From contig DATGZX010000320.1 in NCBI GenBank assembly GCA_035296965.1, positions 1 to 40,242 on the forward strand: DNA of 40,242 nt. The letters run 5' to 3'. Positions 17,264 through 25,864 of this stretch are shown here, piece after piece. Each line of letters starts with the position of its first letter. Position 1 is the first letter of the stretch. The notes beneath the pieces are model-generated. The model saw nothing but the letters and a program-made list of their open reading frames with translations, had not been told where the DNA came from and made no database searches. The position numbers and the translations under genes were made by a program. This DNA is from DATGZX01 sp035296965 (GTDB lineage: Bacteria; Planctomycetota; Planctomycetia; Gemmatales; Gemmataceae).

Positions 17264-17602
17264 TTACTTGTCGGCCTTCTCCAGATTGTGCGGCGTAATT
17301 TGGATTTCGTCCTGGCCCACTTTGGTCAGATCCACGGAGGCGCGCAGCTTCAAGGGCGAGCCGATCGGCTTGTCCTTGTCAGTCGTATAGAAGTAGAGTT
17401 TGTTAGTCGCGTTGTCGGTAACGAGCAGGTTGTTCCCCTCCGTCATGACGACCGAGTAGTGCGCCGGGCCGGCCATGCCAGTGGCTCTGACATCTTCCCT
17501 GGCCCCACCCAAGGCCGTCTGGCGAGCGATCGAAAACGCCAGCACCATGGCGACCAGGAGCGCCAGCGCAAGAATCGCCCCACGATTCCAAAACTTTCTC
17601 AT
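17264..17602 (-). CDS. Small exported protein of unknown function
   Basis: 112 residues with an N-terminal hydrophobic segment (GAILALALLVAMVLAFSIA). The rest is a compact, probably beta-rich domain: HYSVVMTEGNNLLVTDNATN, KLYFYTTDKDKPIGSPLKLR, ASVDLTKVGQDEIQI. The LLVTDNATNKLYFY part resembles one beta-propeller or lipocalin-like hairpin, but it is too short for a full propeller. The ATG follows AGGGAGAACAACG. I do not recognise the family. The neighbours are a three-helix membrane protein upstream and the YNPYTG protein downstream, all in one direction. Confidence 0.75.
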   Translation of the reverse strand: MRKFWNRGAILALALLVAMVLAFSIARQTALGGAREDVRATGMAGPAHYSVVMTEGNNLLVTDNATNKLYFYTTDKDKPIGSPLKLRASVDLTKVGQDEIQITPHNLEKADK

Positions 17603-17759
17603 CGTTGTTCTCCCTTCGAAAACGGTCCGTGCGAATCAATGCCCCCACACGGGAGCAAGCTGAACTGTAATATGCGTATTGATTGATCATTCACATCTTA
17701 TGGCTGCCAGGCCGCGCAGCGAGGCGACACCCGACTCTTCTCGGTGCCGGTCTCCCCCG

Positions 17760-18149
17760 TTATCTCAACTTCGGCCGAGCAGTTCCCCAGACGGCAATCC
17801 CTCCCACAACTAGCAGCCAAAACGGAAGCACGCTCACACCGGGAATCGCTTCCATGACCAGTCCCGGTAGCAGCAGCCAATGCCAGCCCAGCACGATGAA
17901 GAGCAGGACCGCAGTCACGAAGTCCACCACCCATACGATCGGCGGCGACAACGCCACGAAAGCGCCAATGACGTCAGAGATGCCCGCGATGGCGATGGCC
18001 AGGGCGAGTCGCTTTTTCGAGAATCGGAGAGCAGTGGATGACGGGGTCCCCGCGCTTGCCGGCAACGGGCGATGCGGCCCAGAGACCTCCGCCGGTAGCG
18101 CTGGCGGAGGCGAGCGTTGGCCAGGTGTCAGTGGAACCTCGTCAGGCAT
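17760..18149 (-). CDS. Small membrane protein of unknown function
   Basis: 129 residues. A Pro-rich cytoplasmic-looking N-terminus (about 1-45) is followed by three hydrophobic segments: LALAIAIAGISDVIGAFVAL, WVVDFVTAVLLFIVLGWHWL and LLPGLVMEAIPGVSVLPFWL, plus a short tail ARPKLR. GGAGG lies 11 nt before the ATG. I do not recognise the family. It lies 63 nt after the DUF4239 gene and is probably in the same transcript. Its Pro-rich start may be extended; an internal start would remove only the Pro-rich part. Confidence 0.65.
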   Translation of the reverse strand: MPDEVPLTPGQRSPPPALPAEVSGPHRPLPASAGTPSSTALRFSKKRLALAIAIAGISDVIGAFVALSPPIVWVVDFVTAVLLFIVLGWHWLLLPGLVMEAIPGVSVLPFWLLVVGGIAVWGTARPKLR

Positions 18150-18212
18150 GGGTCGTCAGGCCTCCAGCGAGTTCAAAATAACCCTTTGCTTGGACGTTCA
18201 TCGGGGCCATGC

Positions 18213-18977
18213 CTACTGGCCCAGACGTGTAAGCGCGCTTCGCATCGGCGCGCTGGAGATTTGAATCATCCCACTAAGCGGCCTGTCCAGCTCAAGGACC
18301 AGGAAAATCGCGCTGGAAACCGCCAGCGCGCAGATAAGCAGAGTACCAATCACGGTTGGATTGGGGGGCGCATACAGACCAAAACTGGCGAAAATAAGAG
18401 TGATCCAGGAGACCATCACCACCAGAAATGGTCCGGGAATTGAACTGTCTTTCTGCGCGAATAGCAACCAGCGCGATTGGGCGATATCGGTGCTGGTCTT
18501 GAGGATCTGGGCCTGCAGCGTGCGTTGAGCGTCATTTTTCGGGGAAAGTTCTTGAAATTTATCATAGAAGCCTTCATAAGCGCCTTCGGATCCGCTCCTG
18601 GGTCGTGGCGACCCGGAACGCGAAGCTTCTTCGGGCCAGGTCCGCTCGAGCAGGTCGGCAACAGCGGCGCGGAGCATCTCACGCACGTCCTGGGTCTCAG
18701 GTCCGTAACGCGCTAGGAGACGGTCGAGGAAGATAGTATTTCCGGCCAACTGAGCCATGCCGTTTCGTTGTGCGTCGAAGGAGCTTTTGGCAGATGCGAT
18801 GAGCAGGCCCAGCACGAGAGCCGACATGGTCGCGATCAGTCCCATCCCCATTTTCACAAGGTCCTTGGATTCCGAACTTAGATGCCGTTCGGGCAGAATG
18901 GCGCGAAGAATCATCCCGAAAAGCGTCCCGGCGCAAACGCACGCGAAGACAATCCAACCGATGGCGAACGAACTCAT
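18213..18977 (-). CDS. DUF4239 (bestrophin-like) membrane protein
   Basis: 254 residues. Two N-terminal hydrophobic segments (FAIGWIVFACVCAGTLFGMI; GMGLIATMSALVLGLLIASA), a long soluble helical part (about 65-180) and two C-terminal segments (FLVVMVSWITLIFASFGLYA; VIGTLLICALAVSSAIFLVL), then the family signature ELDRPLSGMIQISSAPMRSA. DUF4239 proteins are distantly similar to bestrophin channels; the transported ion, if any, is unknown. The ATG follows GGAGATGGCTT. A decayed copy of its 5' end is at 16673. It stands 291 nt after a Gly/Tyr-rich gene, where the other copies of that module are followed by sulfatases. Confidence 0.88.
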   Translation of the reverse strand: MSSFAIGWIVFACVCAGTLFGMILRAILPERHLSSESKDLVKMGMGLIATMSALVLGLLIASAKSSFDAQRNGMAQLAGNTIFLDRLLARYGPETQDVREMLRAAVADLLERTWPEEASRSGSPRPRSGSEGAYEGFYDKFQELSPKNDAQRTLQAQILKTSTDIAQSRWLLFAQKDSSIPGPFLVVMVSWITLIFASFGLYAPPNPTVIGTLLICALAVSSAIFLVLELDRPLSGMIQISSAPMRSALTRLGQ

Positions 18978-19267
18978 AAGCCATCTCCGAAGACGAGAGA
19001 CGAGGGATTAGGACCCAGGGATGAGGGACTTGGGACGAAGGGCGACAGAATCACAGAGAACATCGAGGTTTTCCCAGGAGGGTCCCTGTCAACTCCTTAC
19101 GCGTGTTATGCACGCGACACCCACGACCAGTCAACGGATGGTCTTCACGCATACTTCGTAAACCTGAGTCAGACAGGAATACGTCGAAATGAGCGAAGCC
19201 AAGGGCGTTGACCGACCCGCGGCGAAACAGGTCGGTCAACGCCTCGTGCGGTGCACTAACTGGGCCA

Positions 19268-19618
19268 TTAGCGGACGTACCCGTAATGTGCCTCGCCGCC
19301 GGCAGCTGCGCCACCGTAGCTATAGTGGTAACCACCGGCCGCTGCTCCGCCCCCGGATGCGCTTCCGCCGTACGCCGACCCGGTGTGGTAGCTCGCCCCG
19401 TACGCTGCTCCGCCCCCGGATGTGCTTCCGCCGTACGCGGACCCACCATGGTAACCCCCGCCGCCACCACCCGCAGCGGTGCCGCCCACGTGATAGGCCC
19501 CGTTCGGGCCGACGTGCGTATAGCCGACGTGGGCTGCACCGTAGGCGCCCGCATCCGTGGGCGTGAGCAGGGGCACCAGGGCGGCCATAAACGCTACTAA
19601 AAGGATCTTTTTCAGCAT
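19268..19618 (-). CDS. Secreted Gly/Ala/Tyr-rich repeat protein, copy 2
   Basis: 116 residues. Signal peptide (MLKKILLVAFMAALVPLL) followed by AHVGYTHVGPNGAYHVGGTA, a motif shared with the protein at 28303, and then repeats such as GSAYGGSTSGGGAAYGAS and GGSASGGGAAAGGYHYSYGG. No known fold. The ATG follows GAGGAGACTTAG. It lies 119 nt after an NTF2-like gene. The shared VGYTHVG-x-x-GAYHVG segment shows homology beyond low complexity. Downstream is the DUF4239 gene rather than a sulfatase. Confidence 0.78.
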   Translation of the reverse strand: MLKKILLVAFMAALVPLLTPTDAGAYGAAHVGYTHVGPNGAYHVGGTAAGGGGGGYHGGSAYGGSTSGGGAAYGASYHTGSAYGGSASGGGAAAGGYHYSYGGAAAGGEAHYGYVR

Positions 19619-19737
19619 CTAAGTCTCCTCATTCAAAAATGGAAGGTTCTTCTGTTAGGGTAAGTTTACTCTAGGCACGCTCCCCTCAACTACTCTCTCA
19701 GGAGTAGAAGGGCCAAGGAGGCGGTCAGAACTCCCTG

Positions 19738-20676
19738 TCACGGGCTGGCCGGCTTGACTCGTTTCATTTTCGAAGGCGGAGGGGCCGGCAGTTCCTTGCC
19801 GTCCACCATCAGGTTGCTCATGGTCCACGTCACGTGGTCGGCGTCTGTCTTGGTCAAGGTGTTGGTCGCCGACACCTTCTTGCCGGCTGCCGTCCTGGCT
19901 GTCACCTTAGAGACCCAGCTGTCGCCTTCCTTGGTCCAGGTCGCTTCGCCGACGCCGCCCCTGGAATAGAAGGAATAGGACTTGATCTGCTTATCTACCG
20001 CGTCCCAGGTGATCCACTGGGTGCCCCCGATAATGGGGACGCCATCAAGGGTGGTGGCAAATGTGCTGACGATGAAGTTGCGGTTATCCTCCCAATGGTA
20101 CGAGGCCTCCGATGAATTGCCCTTTTCGGACTCGCCCGTCCAATCTCCGAGCAACCATTCAAGGTCCTCAAAGTGCTCGCTGTTCGATGGGGGCTGGACG
20201 ATCGAATCGTTGACGCTTTGGAAGTACCACTCGCCATCCTTCTTCACCAGCACAGCGGTGAATCGGGCCGCGCTGGGAGGCCCACCCTCGGCCGGCGTGA
20301 CCTCGGTGATACCCTCTTCAATGCCGACGTCGGGCGTCAGCAGTTTGGCTGAACGAACGTGAATGGCAAGTTTCGCGCCTTTCCGGTCGGCGAACACCTT
20401 CTCGTACAGTTTCTCGAGCGCCGGCCGGCCCCGGATCACGTTGCCGACCTCGTCGGTGTACGTCGCGTCCGGGGTCCAGAAGGCAGCCACGGCCTTGGCG
20501 TCCCCGCCGTTGAAGGCTGCAATGAATTCCGTGACTCGCTTGCCCTTGTTTGCGGCCTGCAGGAGCTTGTCGTTCTGATCGTCCGCGCGCGCCGGCATTC
20601 TACCGATCAGAATGGTCAGGCCGATGGCCAGGGCGCCTAAGCCGCAAGCCATGCCAGATGATCGCCACTGCTTCAT
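19738..20676 (-). CDS. Exported NTF2-like (SgcJ/EcaC, DUF4440-type) protein, copy 2
   Basis: 312 residues. Signal segment CGLGALAIGLTILIGRMPAR, then an NTF2-like domain with FNGGDAKAVAAFWTPDATYT and RPALEKLYEKVFADRKGAKL (about 50-170), and a C-terminal domain LEWLLGDWTGESEKGNSSEA through VDGKELPAPPPSKMKRVK. It is closer to the copy at 28870 than to that at 13551, judged by shared phrases such as WIxWDAxxKQIxSxSFYSxGG. The ATG follows GGAGGTAACATC. No catalytic motif can be named. The next gene is a Gly/Tyr-rich secreted protein, as for both paralogs. Confidence 0.9.
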   Translation of the reverse strand: MKQWRSSGMACGLGALAIGLTILIGRMPARADDQNDKLLQAANKGKRVTEFIAAFNGGDAKAVAAFWTPDATYTDEVGNVIRGRPALEKLYEKVFADRKGAKLAIHVRSAKLLTPDVGIEEGITEVTPAEGGPPSAARFTAVLVKKDGEWYFQSVNDSIVQPPSNSEHFEDLEWLLGDWTGESEKGNSSEASYHWEDNRNFIVSTFATTLDGVPIIGGTQWITWDAVDKQIKSYSFYSRGGVGEATWTKEGDSWVSKVTARTAAGKKVSATNTLTKTDADHVTWTMSNLMVDGKELPAPPPSKMKRVKPASP

Positions 20677-20736
20677 GATGTTACCTCCAGTTACGAATGG
20701 AAATTGGTGTTGCTCCGCACAATAATAAGGCCATAC

Positions 20737-21105
20737 CTACAGGCCGACCAGATAAATTAAGTACACTGCCGCCATGCCCGCGTCGGCCAGCGCCATGACG
20801 AGCACCGTCCGTCGTCGACGGAAGGGCGAGAGAAACATGCCAAGCGCGAATACGGTCTTTTCCACGATGGCGACAATCAGCGTTGGAACGCGGATTTCAG
20901 CGTTATAGCTGGCGTAAATGAGTAGAGCGCCTACCAAGCCAACCAGCAGCCCCCAATGGCGCGCAATAAAAAGGCTGAGCGCATCGGAGGGTGACTGCCC
21001 GAATAGCATCTTCATCACGGGGACCGGCGCCAGGAGCAATCCCAGAGCACCGGCTGTCGCTACTCCCGTGATCAACAGGATCCATTCGAATTGGGCGCCT
21101 AGCAT
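20737..21105 (-). CDS. Small four-helix membrane protein of unknown function
   Basis: 122 residues with four hydrophobic segments: WILLITGVATAGALGLLLAP, HWGLLVGLVGALLIYASYNA, VPTLIVAIVEKTVFALGMFL and LVMALADAGMAAVYLIYLVG, separated by short loops including FGQSPSDALS and PFRRRRT. The size and layout resemble small DUF4345-like or DoxX-like membrane proteins, but I cannot assign a family. The ATG follows GGGAGGACGATC. It lies between the sulfatase at 21178 and the NTF2-like gene at 19738, and a GC-rich hairpin (21139-21164) separates it from the sulfatase. Confidence 0.75.
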   Translation of the reverse strand: MLGAQFEWILLITGVATAGALGLLLAPVPVMKMLFGQSPSDALSLFIARHWGLLVGLVGALLIYASYNAEIRVPTLIVAIVEKTVFALGMFLSPFRRRRTVLVMALADAGMAAVYLIYLVGL

Positions 21106-21138
21106 GATCGTCCTCCCTCAACCGTGAACTGCGAACAC

Positions 21139-21164
21139 GCGAGCGCCCCCCGCGGGGCGCTCGC
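21139..21164 (-). terminator. GC-rich hairpin after short-type sulfatase
   Basis: Perfect 11-bp stem GCGAGCGCCCC/GGGGCGCTCGC with a 4-nt loop, 13 nt beyond the sulfatase stop. There is no U tract. An identical stem follows the other short sulfatase (26299-26324). It may end transcription or protect the 3' end. Confidence 0.6.
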
Positions 21165-21177
21165 TCGGAACAGTCCG

Positions 21178-22980
21178 CTACTGGCCGGTACCTTTGCTAG
21201 CCGCCTCCGCCTGTTGCATCCTTTTCCCCATCTCCGCTTTGATGGCGTCGAGGTTGAAGCTCGCGCCGCGCTGCATCGGCGGGTAATCGAGGAAGGTCTG
21301 AATTGCCTTCCCCATCACCTGCTGGACGAACACGAAGCGCCAGAACTCATACTTGAACCAATCGAAGTATTGTTGCGCCCCCTCTTTCGTCCCATTGTTG
21401 GGCCAGCCCATGCGCTCGAACGGATCCAGACGCAAGTTGGTGATGTAAGGCACGTCGGGATGCGTTTTCTCACCCAGCCAGCCGGCGGGCTGGTCGATGA
21501 AGCGGAACTTGTAGTCGTCGATGCGCACCGCGCCGACGGTGCTTTCGCCGAGGTAGAAGATTTCGTGACGATTGGACGGGCCTTTGCCAGTAATCAGGTC
21601 CATCTGGTTGTAGCCGTCCAAATGGTTCTTGTAAGTTCGGTCGCCCAGCTTCACACCCTTGAGCAACTGGTCGGTGATATTGGGATTGCCAGCTGCGGCA
21701 ACGAACGTGGGGAACCAGTCCAGGCCGGACATGAGGCCGTTCTGCACTGTGTCCGCCGGGACGTGGCCGGGCCAGCGGGCAATGCACGGCACGCGGAAGC
21801 CGCCTTCCATGACCGTGCCTTTGCTCTGAGCGAACGGCGTCGTTCCGCCATCGGGCCAGGTGAAGAGTTCGGTTCCGTTGTCGGTCGTGAACACGACGAT
21901 CGTGTTGTCGTCCTCGCCCATGTCCTTGAGCTTCTGCAAGACAAGGCCAATGTCGTTATCGAGCTGGGCCATGCCGGCTTCCTGAATCGACCAGCCATTT
22001 TCGGAGTTTCGCGTCCCTTGCCATTTGGGAGAGAGATGCGTGACGATGTGCATGCGGGTCGGATTGAGCCAAACGAAGAACGGCTTGCTGTCCGCCTTGG
22101 CCTTGTCGATGAATTTCAATGCGAGGTCGCGGATCTCGTCGTCCACGGTCTCCATCCGCTTTGGATAGAGCGTACCGGCATCCTCGATTTTCTGCTTGCC
22201 GATCTTGCCCCAGCGTGGCATCTCGGTCGGGTCGTCGACGTCGGTGGCCCAGCAGTGAACCATGTTGCGCGGGCCGACCACGTTCAAGAGATTTTGCGGG
22301 TAGTTGGGATGCGCCGGGTCTTCCATTGCATCGAGGTGATAGAGGTAGCCGAAGAATTCATCGAAGCCGTGGACGGTCGGCAGGAATTCATTGCGGTCGC
22401 CCAGATGGTTCTTGCCAAACTGACCCGTGGCGTAGCCCAGCGACTTGAGAGCGGTGGCAATCGTGCAGGCTTCCGCCGGTATGCCAATCTTGGCACCCGC
22501 CTGGCCGACCGTTGTCATGCCGGTACGGATGGGCAGCTCGCCGGTGATGAAGTTCGCGCGGCCCGCTGTGCAACTGGCTTCCGCGTAGTAGTCAGTGAAC
22601 AGCATGCCTTCCTTGGCCATCTTGTCGAGGTTCGGCGTTCGCCCAGCCATAATACCGTGGTGGTAGGCACCAATGTTGAACCAGCCGATATCGTCGCCCA
22701 TGATGAAAACGATGTTGGGCTTCTTACCTTCCGCCTTGGCGCGTGGAGCGGGCGCCTTCGGGTCGAGCATGGCAACCAACTGGCCTTTGCTCGCGCCTTC
22801 CGGACAACATGCTGCCGCGGCAGTCTGTACGAGACTGCTTTCTTTCTGCACTAGGGGTTGGGGCGGCGGCTCAGCCTTGGCGCTGCGGAAAACGTCGAGC
22901 TTCCCTGACGCGGCCGCGTAGCCGAGAAACCCGCTGATCGCCATCAAGGCAATTACTTGCAATCTCGTGTTCTTGAGCAT
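21178..22980 (-). CDS. Exported arylsulfatase, short type, CTAGR active site
   Basis: 600 residues from the ATG at 22980 (MLKNTRLQVIALMAISGFLG), after AGAAGAAAG; the frame extends to 23043 but the paralogs fix this start. A membrane or signal segment (9-26) is followed by a Cys-Cys motif (58-59, ACCPEGASKGQLVAM) and the sulfatase domain: PNIVFIMGDDIGW (88-100), ASCTAGRANFITGE with C137 in the formylglycine position, VVFTTDNGTELFTW, and GGFRVPCIARWPG. Ala replaces the usual Pro of C-x-P-x-R. It lacks the C-terminal beta-sandwich of the long type. It lies 97 nt after the long sulfatase at 23077 and is probably cotranscribed with it. Substrate unknown; a sulfate ester hydrolase needing Ca2+ is expected. 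Confidence 0.95.
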   Translation of the reverse strand: MLKNTRLQVIALMAISGFLGYAAASGKLDVFRSAKAEPPPQPLVQKESSLVQTAAAACCPEGASKGQLVAMLDPKAPAPRAKAEGKKPNIVFIMGDDIGWFNIGAYHHGIMAGRTPNLDKMAKEGMLFTDYYAEASCTAGRANFITGELPIRTGMTTVGQAGAKIGIPAEACTIATALKSLGYATGQFGKNHLGDRNEFLPTVHGFDEFFGYLYHLDAMEDPAHPNYPQNLLNVVGPRNMVHCWATDVDDPTEMPRWGKIGKQKIEDAGTLYPKRMETVDDEIRDLALKFIDKAKADSKPFFVWLNPTRMHIVTHLSPKWQGTRNSENGWSIQEAGMAQLDNDIGLVLQKLKDMGEDDNTIVVFTTDNGTELFTWPDGGTTPFAQSKGTVMEGGFRVPCIARWPGHVPADTVQNGLMSGLDWFPTFVAAAGNPNITDQLLKGVKLGDRTYKNHLDGYNQMDLITGKGPSNRHEIFYLGESTVGAVRIDDYKFRFIDQPAGWLGEKTHPDVPYITNLRLDPFERMGWPNNGTKEGAQQYFDWFKYEFWRFVFVQQVMGKAIQTFLDYPPMQRGASFNLDAIKAEMGKRMQQAEAASKGTGQ

Positions 22981-23018
22981 ATGCACTTTCTTCTGATGTA
23001 AAGAGTAATAACGGTCGG

Positions 23019-23035
23019 GCCGGAAACGATCCGGC
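23019..23035 (-). promoter_or_regulatory. Conserved leader stem-loop, 39 nt before sulfatase start
   Basis: GCCGGA-AACGA-TCCGGC on the plus strand (transcribed as the complement) forms a perfect 6-bp stem. The same element lies 37-38 nt before the starts of the sulfatases at 23077-25749 and 26338-28188. Confidence 0.5.
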
Positions 23036-23076
23036 TCCGCCAAGGAGGTTCACGTCCAGATGCTGCTTGCCTGTAC

Positions 23077-25749
23077 CTAGTCGTGCGCCCTGGCGACCGC
23101 ATCTTGAACCTTCCTTTGGTCCTCTTTGGTCAACTGCGACGGCCCGAGTTTGAAGGTCAACTTGTCGATCTTGCCGTTGAAGTGGAACGGCACCTGGTAG
23201 TCCTTGTCGTTCACCGGCGTGCGGGTGTCGGACCCGATGTCGAAGGTCTCGTCAACCGGCAACAGGAACGGGATGGTGCGCGGAATCTTCTTTGTGGCAA
23301 CGTCCTGGCCGTCCACCCTCAGCACACCTGAGCCGCCCTTCGCGACGCCTGGGCCGTCATACGTGAAGTCGAACACGATCGTGTGCTTGCCCGCCGCGAG
23401 CGGCTGCTCGCCTTCCCAGCGGAACTGCGCGAGCATGAGGCCGTTGTAGTTGAACACCGGCTTGCCCTTGAGCAGGTAAAGCCCATACTCTCCCCAGCGT
23501 CCCCCCTGGGTGACGATCATCCCGTCGCCGCCTTCTGGGACCTCGACCTCGGCGGTAATCGTGAACGACTTGTTCAGGATGTGGGGTGCACTACCGTCTG
23601 GAATGCCGGCCATAGGACCTGAGTAGGTGAAGACGGTCATTCCCGCAACGGCACTCGGTCGAGGTTCAATTGCCCGCTGGAACTGCGAGTTGTCCAATGG
23701 AAGGACCTGGTACTTGGCCGCCTGCTGCATGAACAGGGCCTGCATTTCCTTGAGTTTCTCAGGCATTTTGGCCGCGAGATCGTTGGCCTGCGAGTAATCC
23801 TCGTTCAGGTTGTACAGTTCCCACTTGTATTCGTTCACATGGGGCATTTTCGCATTCAGCACCCATGGCGGAACCGGCGGCGTGGTGCAGGCGTACCAGC
23901 CGTCGTTATAGATGCCGCGATTGCTGATCATCTCGAAATACTGGGTCTTGCGGGTGGAGGGTGCGTCGGCATTCGCCTTGTCGAAGGTGTACGCCATGCT
24001 CACTCCTTCGATCGGCTTTTGCTTGATGCCGTTGACCCACTCCGGCGCTGTGATGCCCGTGGCTTCGAGGATCGTGGGCACGATGTCGATAAAATGGTGG
24101 AACTGGTGGCGGATGCCACCGGTGTCCTTGATGCGGGCCGGCCACGAGATCGCCATCCCCTGGCGCGTGCCGCCAAAGTGCGAGGCTACTTGCTTGGTCC
24201 ACTTGAACGGCGTGTCGAACGCCCATGACCATGCGACCGCCATGTGCGGGTAGGTCGCTGCGGAGCCCCAAGCGTCGTAGAACTTGAGTTGTTCCTTGAC
24301 CGGGAAATCCAGAACGCCGTTGTAAGCGGTGTATTGGTTTGGCGTGCCCAACAGCGTGCCTTCGGGGCTGGTGCCGTTGTCGCCGTCAATGTAGATGATC
24401 AGCGTGTTGTCGAGCTTGCCCATGTCCTCGACGGCCTGGATGACGCGGCCGATCTCATGATCGGTGTAGGCAGTGTAGCCTGCAAACACCTCAGCCTGAC
24501 GGGCGAAGAGCTTCTTTTCGTCGGCCGACAGTGTTTCCCATTTCGGCAGGTCATCAGGCCAGGCGGTGAGCTGTGTATTGGTGGGAATAACCCCCAGCCG
24601 TTTCTGGTTGGCGAAGATCTGCTCGCGCAGTTCGGTCCAGCCCATGTCAAACTTGCCCTTGAACTTGTCGATCCACTCCTTCTTCGGCTGGTGCGGCGAG
24701 TGGCTTCCGCCGGGGACGTAATAGACGAAGAACGGTTGCTCGGGCGCCACGGCGTTGAGCCCCATCATGTGCTTGATCGCCTCGTCCGCCATGTCGGTCG
24801 TGAGGTTGTAGCCGGGCTTCCCCATCCACGGGAAGATCTGGGTGTGGTCCTGGAACAGATAAGGCTCCCACTGATCGGTCTCGCCGCCCATGAAGCCGTA
24901 GAAGTACTGGAAGCCCATCCCCGACGGCCATTGCTCGAAGGGGCCGGACACGCTGTACTGGGCGCCCGGCGTGTTATGATTCTTGCCGAACCACGAGGTG
25001 GCATAGCCGTTGTCTTTGAGGATCTTGCCGACGGTGGCGTTCTCCGGACCGATGATAGCGTCATAGCCCGGGTAACCCGTCGATAGCTCGGCGATGACGC
25101 CAAAGCCCACCGCGTGGTGGTTGCGGCCGGTGATCAGCGCGGCGCGCGAGGGTGAACACAGTGACGTGGAATGGAACCGCGTATAGCGCAACCCCGTCTT
25201 CGCGATCCGGTCCAGCGCGGGCGTGGGGATGACTCCTCCGAACGTGCCGCTGACGCCGTAACCCTGATCGTCGGTCATGATGAGCAGTACATTGGGCGCG
25301 CCTTTGGGCGGCACGACCCGCGGCGGCCACCATGGCTTTGAATCCTTGACGCTTTCCTTGATAACGCCGCCGAATTTCGGTGGGGGCGGAGGGAGTTGTT
25401 TCCCATTGATGGTAGTGGCGGCGCTGGGCGAACCAGGGACGCCAGCGGTTTGTATTGGGGTTCCGGGCGCACGGCTTGTCTGGTCGTCAGGTGCTTCGCC
25501 TGTGTCGATCCGGCCGGCGGGCACTTTGGGGTCGGCCATGGCCAGAAGCTGGGCTTTACGCGTGCCTTGCGGGCAACAAGTGCTCTCCGCAGCCCCGGCC
25601 GGATTGCCCACCTTGCTGGCCACAGCTGGTTGCGGCGAATCAGCATTGGCCCTGCGGAACACGTCAAGCTTTCCTGACGCGGCCGCATAGCCAAGGAACC
25701 CGCTAATCGCCATCATGACGATCATTTGCAATCTCGTGTTCTTGAGCAT
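23077..25749 (-). CDS. Exported arylsulfatase, long type, CSPSR active site
   Basis: 890 residues from the ATG at 25749 (MLKNTRLQMIVMMAISGFLG); a GTG 6 nt earlier is possible. Membrane or signal segment 8-26, Cys-Cys motif at 58-59 (STCCPQGTRKAQLLAMADP), a Pro-rich linker, then the sulfatase domain with PNVLLIMTDDQGYG (152-165), SLCSPSRAALITGRN with C198 as formylglycine precursor, and YIDGDNGTS. The last 220 residues form a beta-sandwich (HTIVFDFTYDGPGVAKGG, FDIGSDTRTPVNDKDY). It is a paralog of the protein at 10309 with the same layout; its N-terminal 30 residues match the short sulfatase downstream almost exactly, so the export segments have been exchanged or kept. Substrate unknown. Confidence 0.95.
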   Translation of the reverse strand: MLKNTRLQMIVMMAISGFLGYAAASGKLDVFRRANADSPQPAVASKVGNPAGAAESTCCPQGTRKAQLLAMADPKVPAGRIDTGEAPDDQTSRAPGTPIQTAGVPGSPSAATTINGKQLPPPPPKFGGVIKESVKDSKPWWPPRVVPPKGAPNVLLIMTDDQGYGVSGTFGGVIPTPALDRIAKTGLRYTRFHSTSLCSPSRAALITGRNHHAVGFGVIAELSTGYPGYDAIIGPENATVGKILKDNGYATSWFGKNHNTPGAQYSVSGPFEQWPSGMGFQYFYGFMGGETDQWEPYLFQDHTQIFPWMGKPGYNLTTDMADEAIKHMMGLNAVAPEQPFFVYYVPGGSHSPHQPKKEWIDKFKGKFDMGWTELREQIFANQKRLGVIPTNTQLTAWPDDLPKWETLSADEKKLFARQAEVFAGYTAYTDHEIGRVIQAVEDMGKLDNTLIIYIDGDNGTSPEGTLLGTPNQYTAYNGVLDFPVKEQLKFYDAWGSAATYPHMAVAWSWAFDTPFKWTKQVASHFGGTRQGMAISWPARIKDTGGIRHQFHHFIDIVPTILEATGITAPEWVNGIKQKPIEGVSMAYTFDKANADAPSTRKTQYFEMISNRGIYNDGWYACTTPPVPPWVLNAKMPHVNEYKWELYNLNEDYSQANDLAAKMPEKLKEMQALFMQQAAKYQVLPLDNSQFQRAIEPRPSAVAGMTVFTYSGPMAGIPDGSAPHILNKSFTITAEVEVPEGGDGMIVTQGGRWGEYGLYLLKGKPVFNYNGLMLAQFRWEGEQPLAAGKHTIVFDFTYDGPGVAKGGSGVLRVDGQDVATKKIPRTIPFLLPVDETFDIGSDTRTPVNDKDYQVPFHFNGKIDKLTFKLGPSQLTKEDQRKVQDAVARAHD

Positions 25750-25785
25750 GTGCACTTTCTCTTGATGCGTGGACTAAGAATGACT

Positions 25786-25806
25786 GGGCAGGAAACGCTC
25801 CGGCCC
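25786..25806 (-). promoter_or_regulatory. Conserved leader stem-loop, 37 nt before sulfatase start
   Basis: GGGC-A-GGA-AACGC-TCC-G-GCCC: outer 4-bp and inner 3-bp pairs with one internal mismatch, and the loop AACGC shared with the element at 28226. Confidence 0.45.
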
Positions 25807-25864
25807 TCGCGCCTGTCCGTTCCGCGCTGCTCCGTTGTTCGTGTTTCGCCAGCCGCGTGCTGCT

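Noticed and set aside
18985..19060. Purine-rich imperfect tandem repeat (GAGGGAYTNGGGAC) as a regulatory array
   Set aside because: Only two to three poor copies; better explained as the upstream flank shared with the DUF4239 relic.
21124..22854. 576-codon open frame on the plus strand
   Set aside because: It is antisense to a sulfatase with all family motifs, is Val/His/Ala-rich without known motifs, and arises from third-position GC bias. The same holds for 26632-28017 and 1498-2274.
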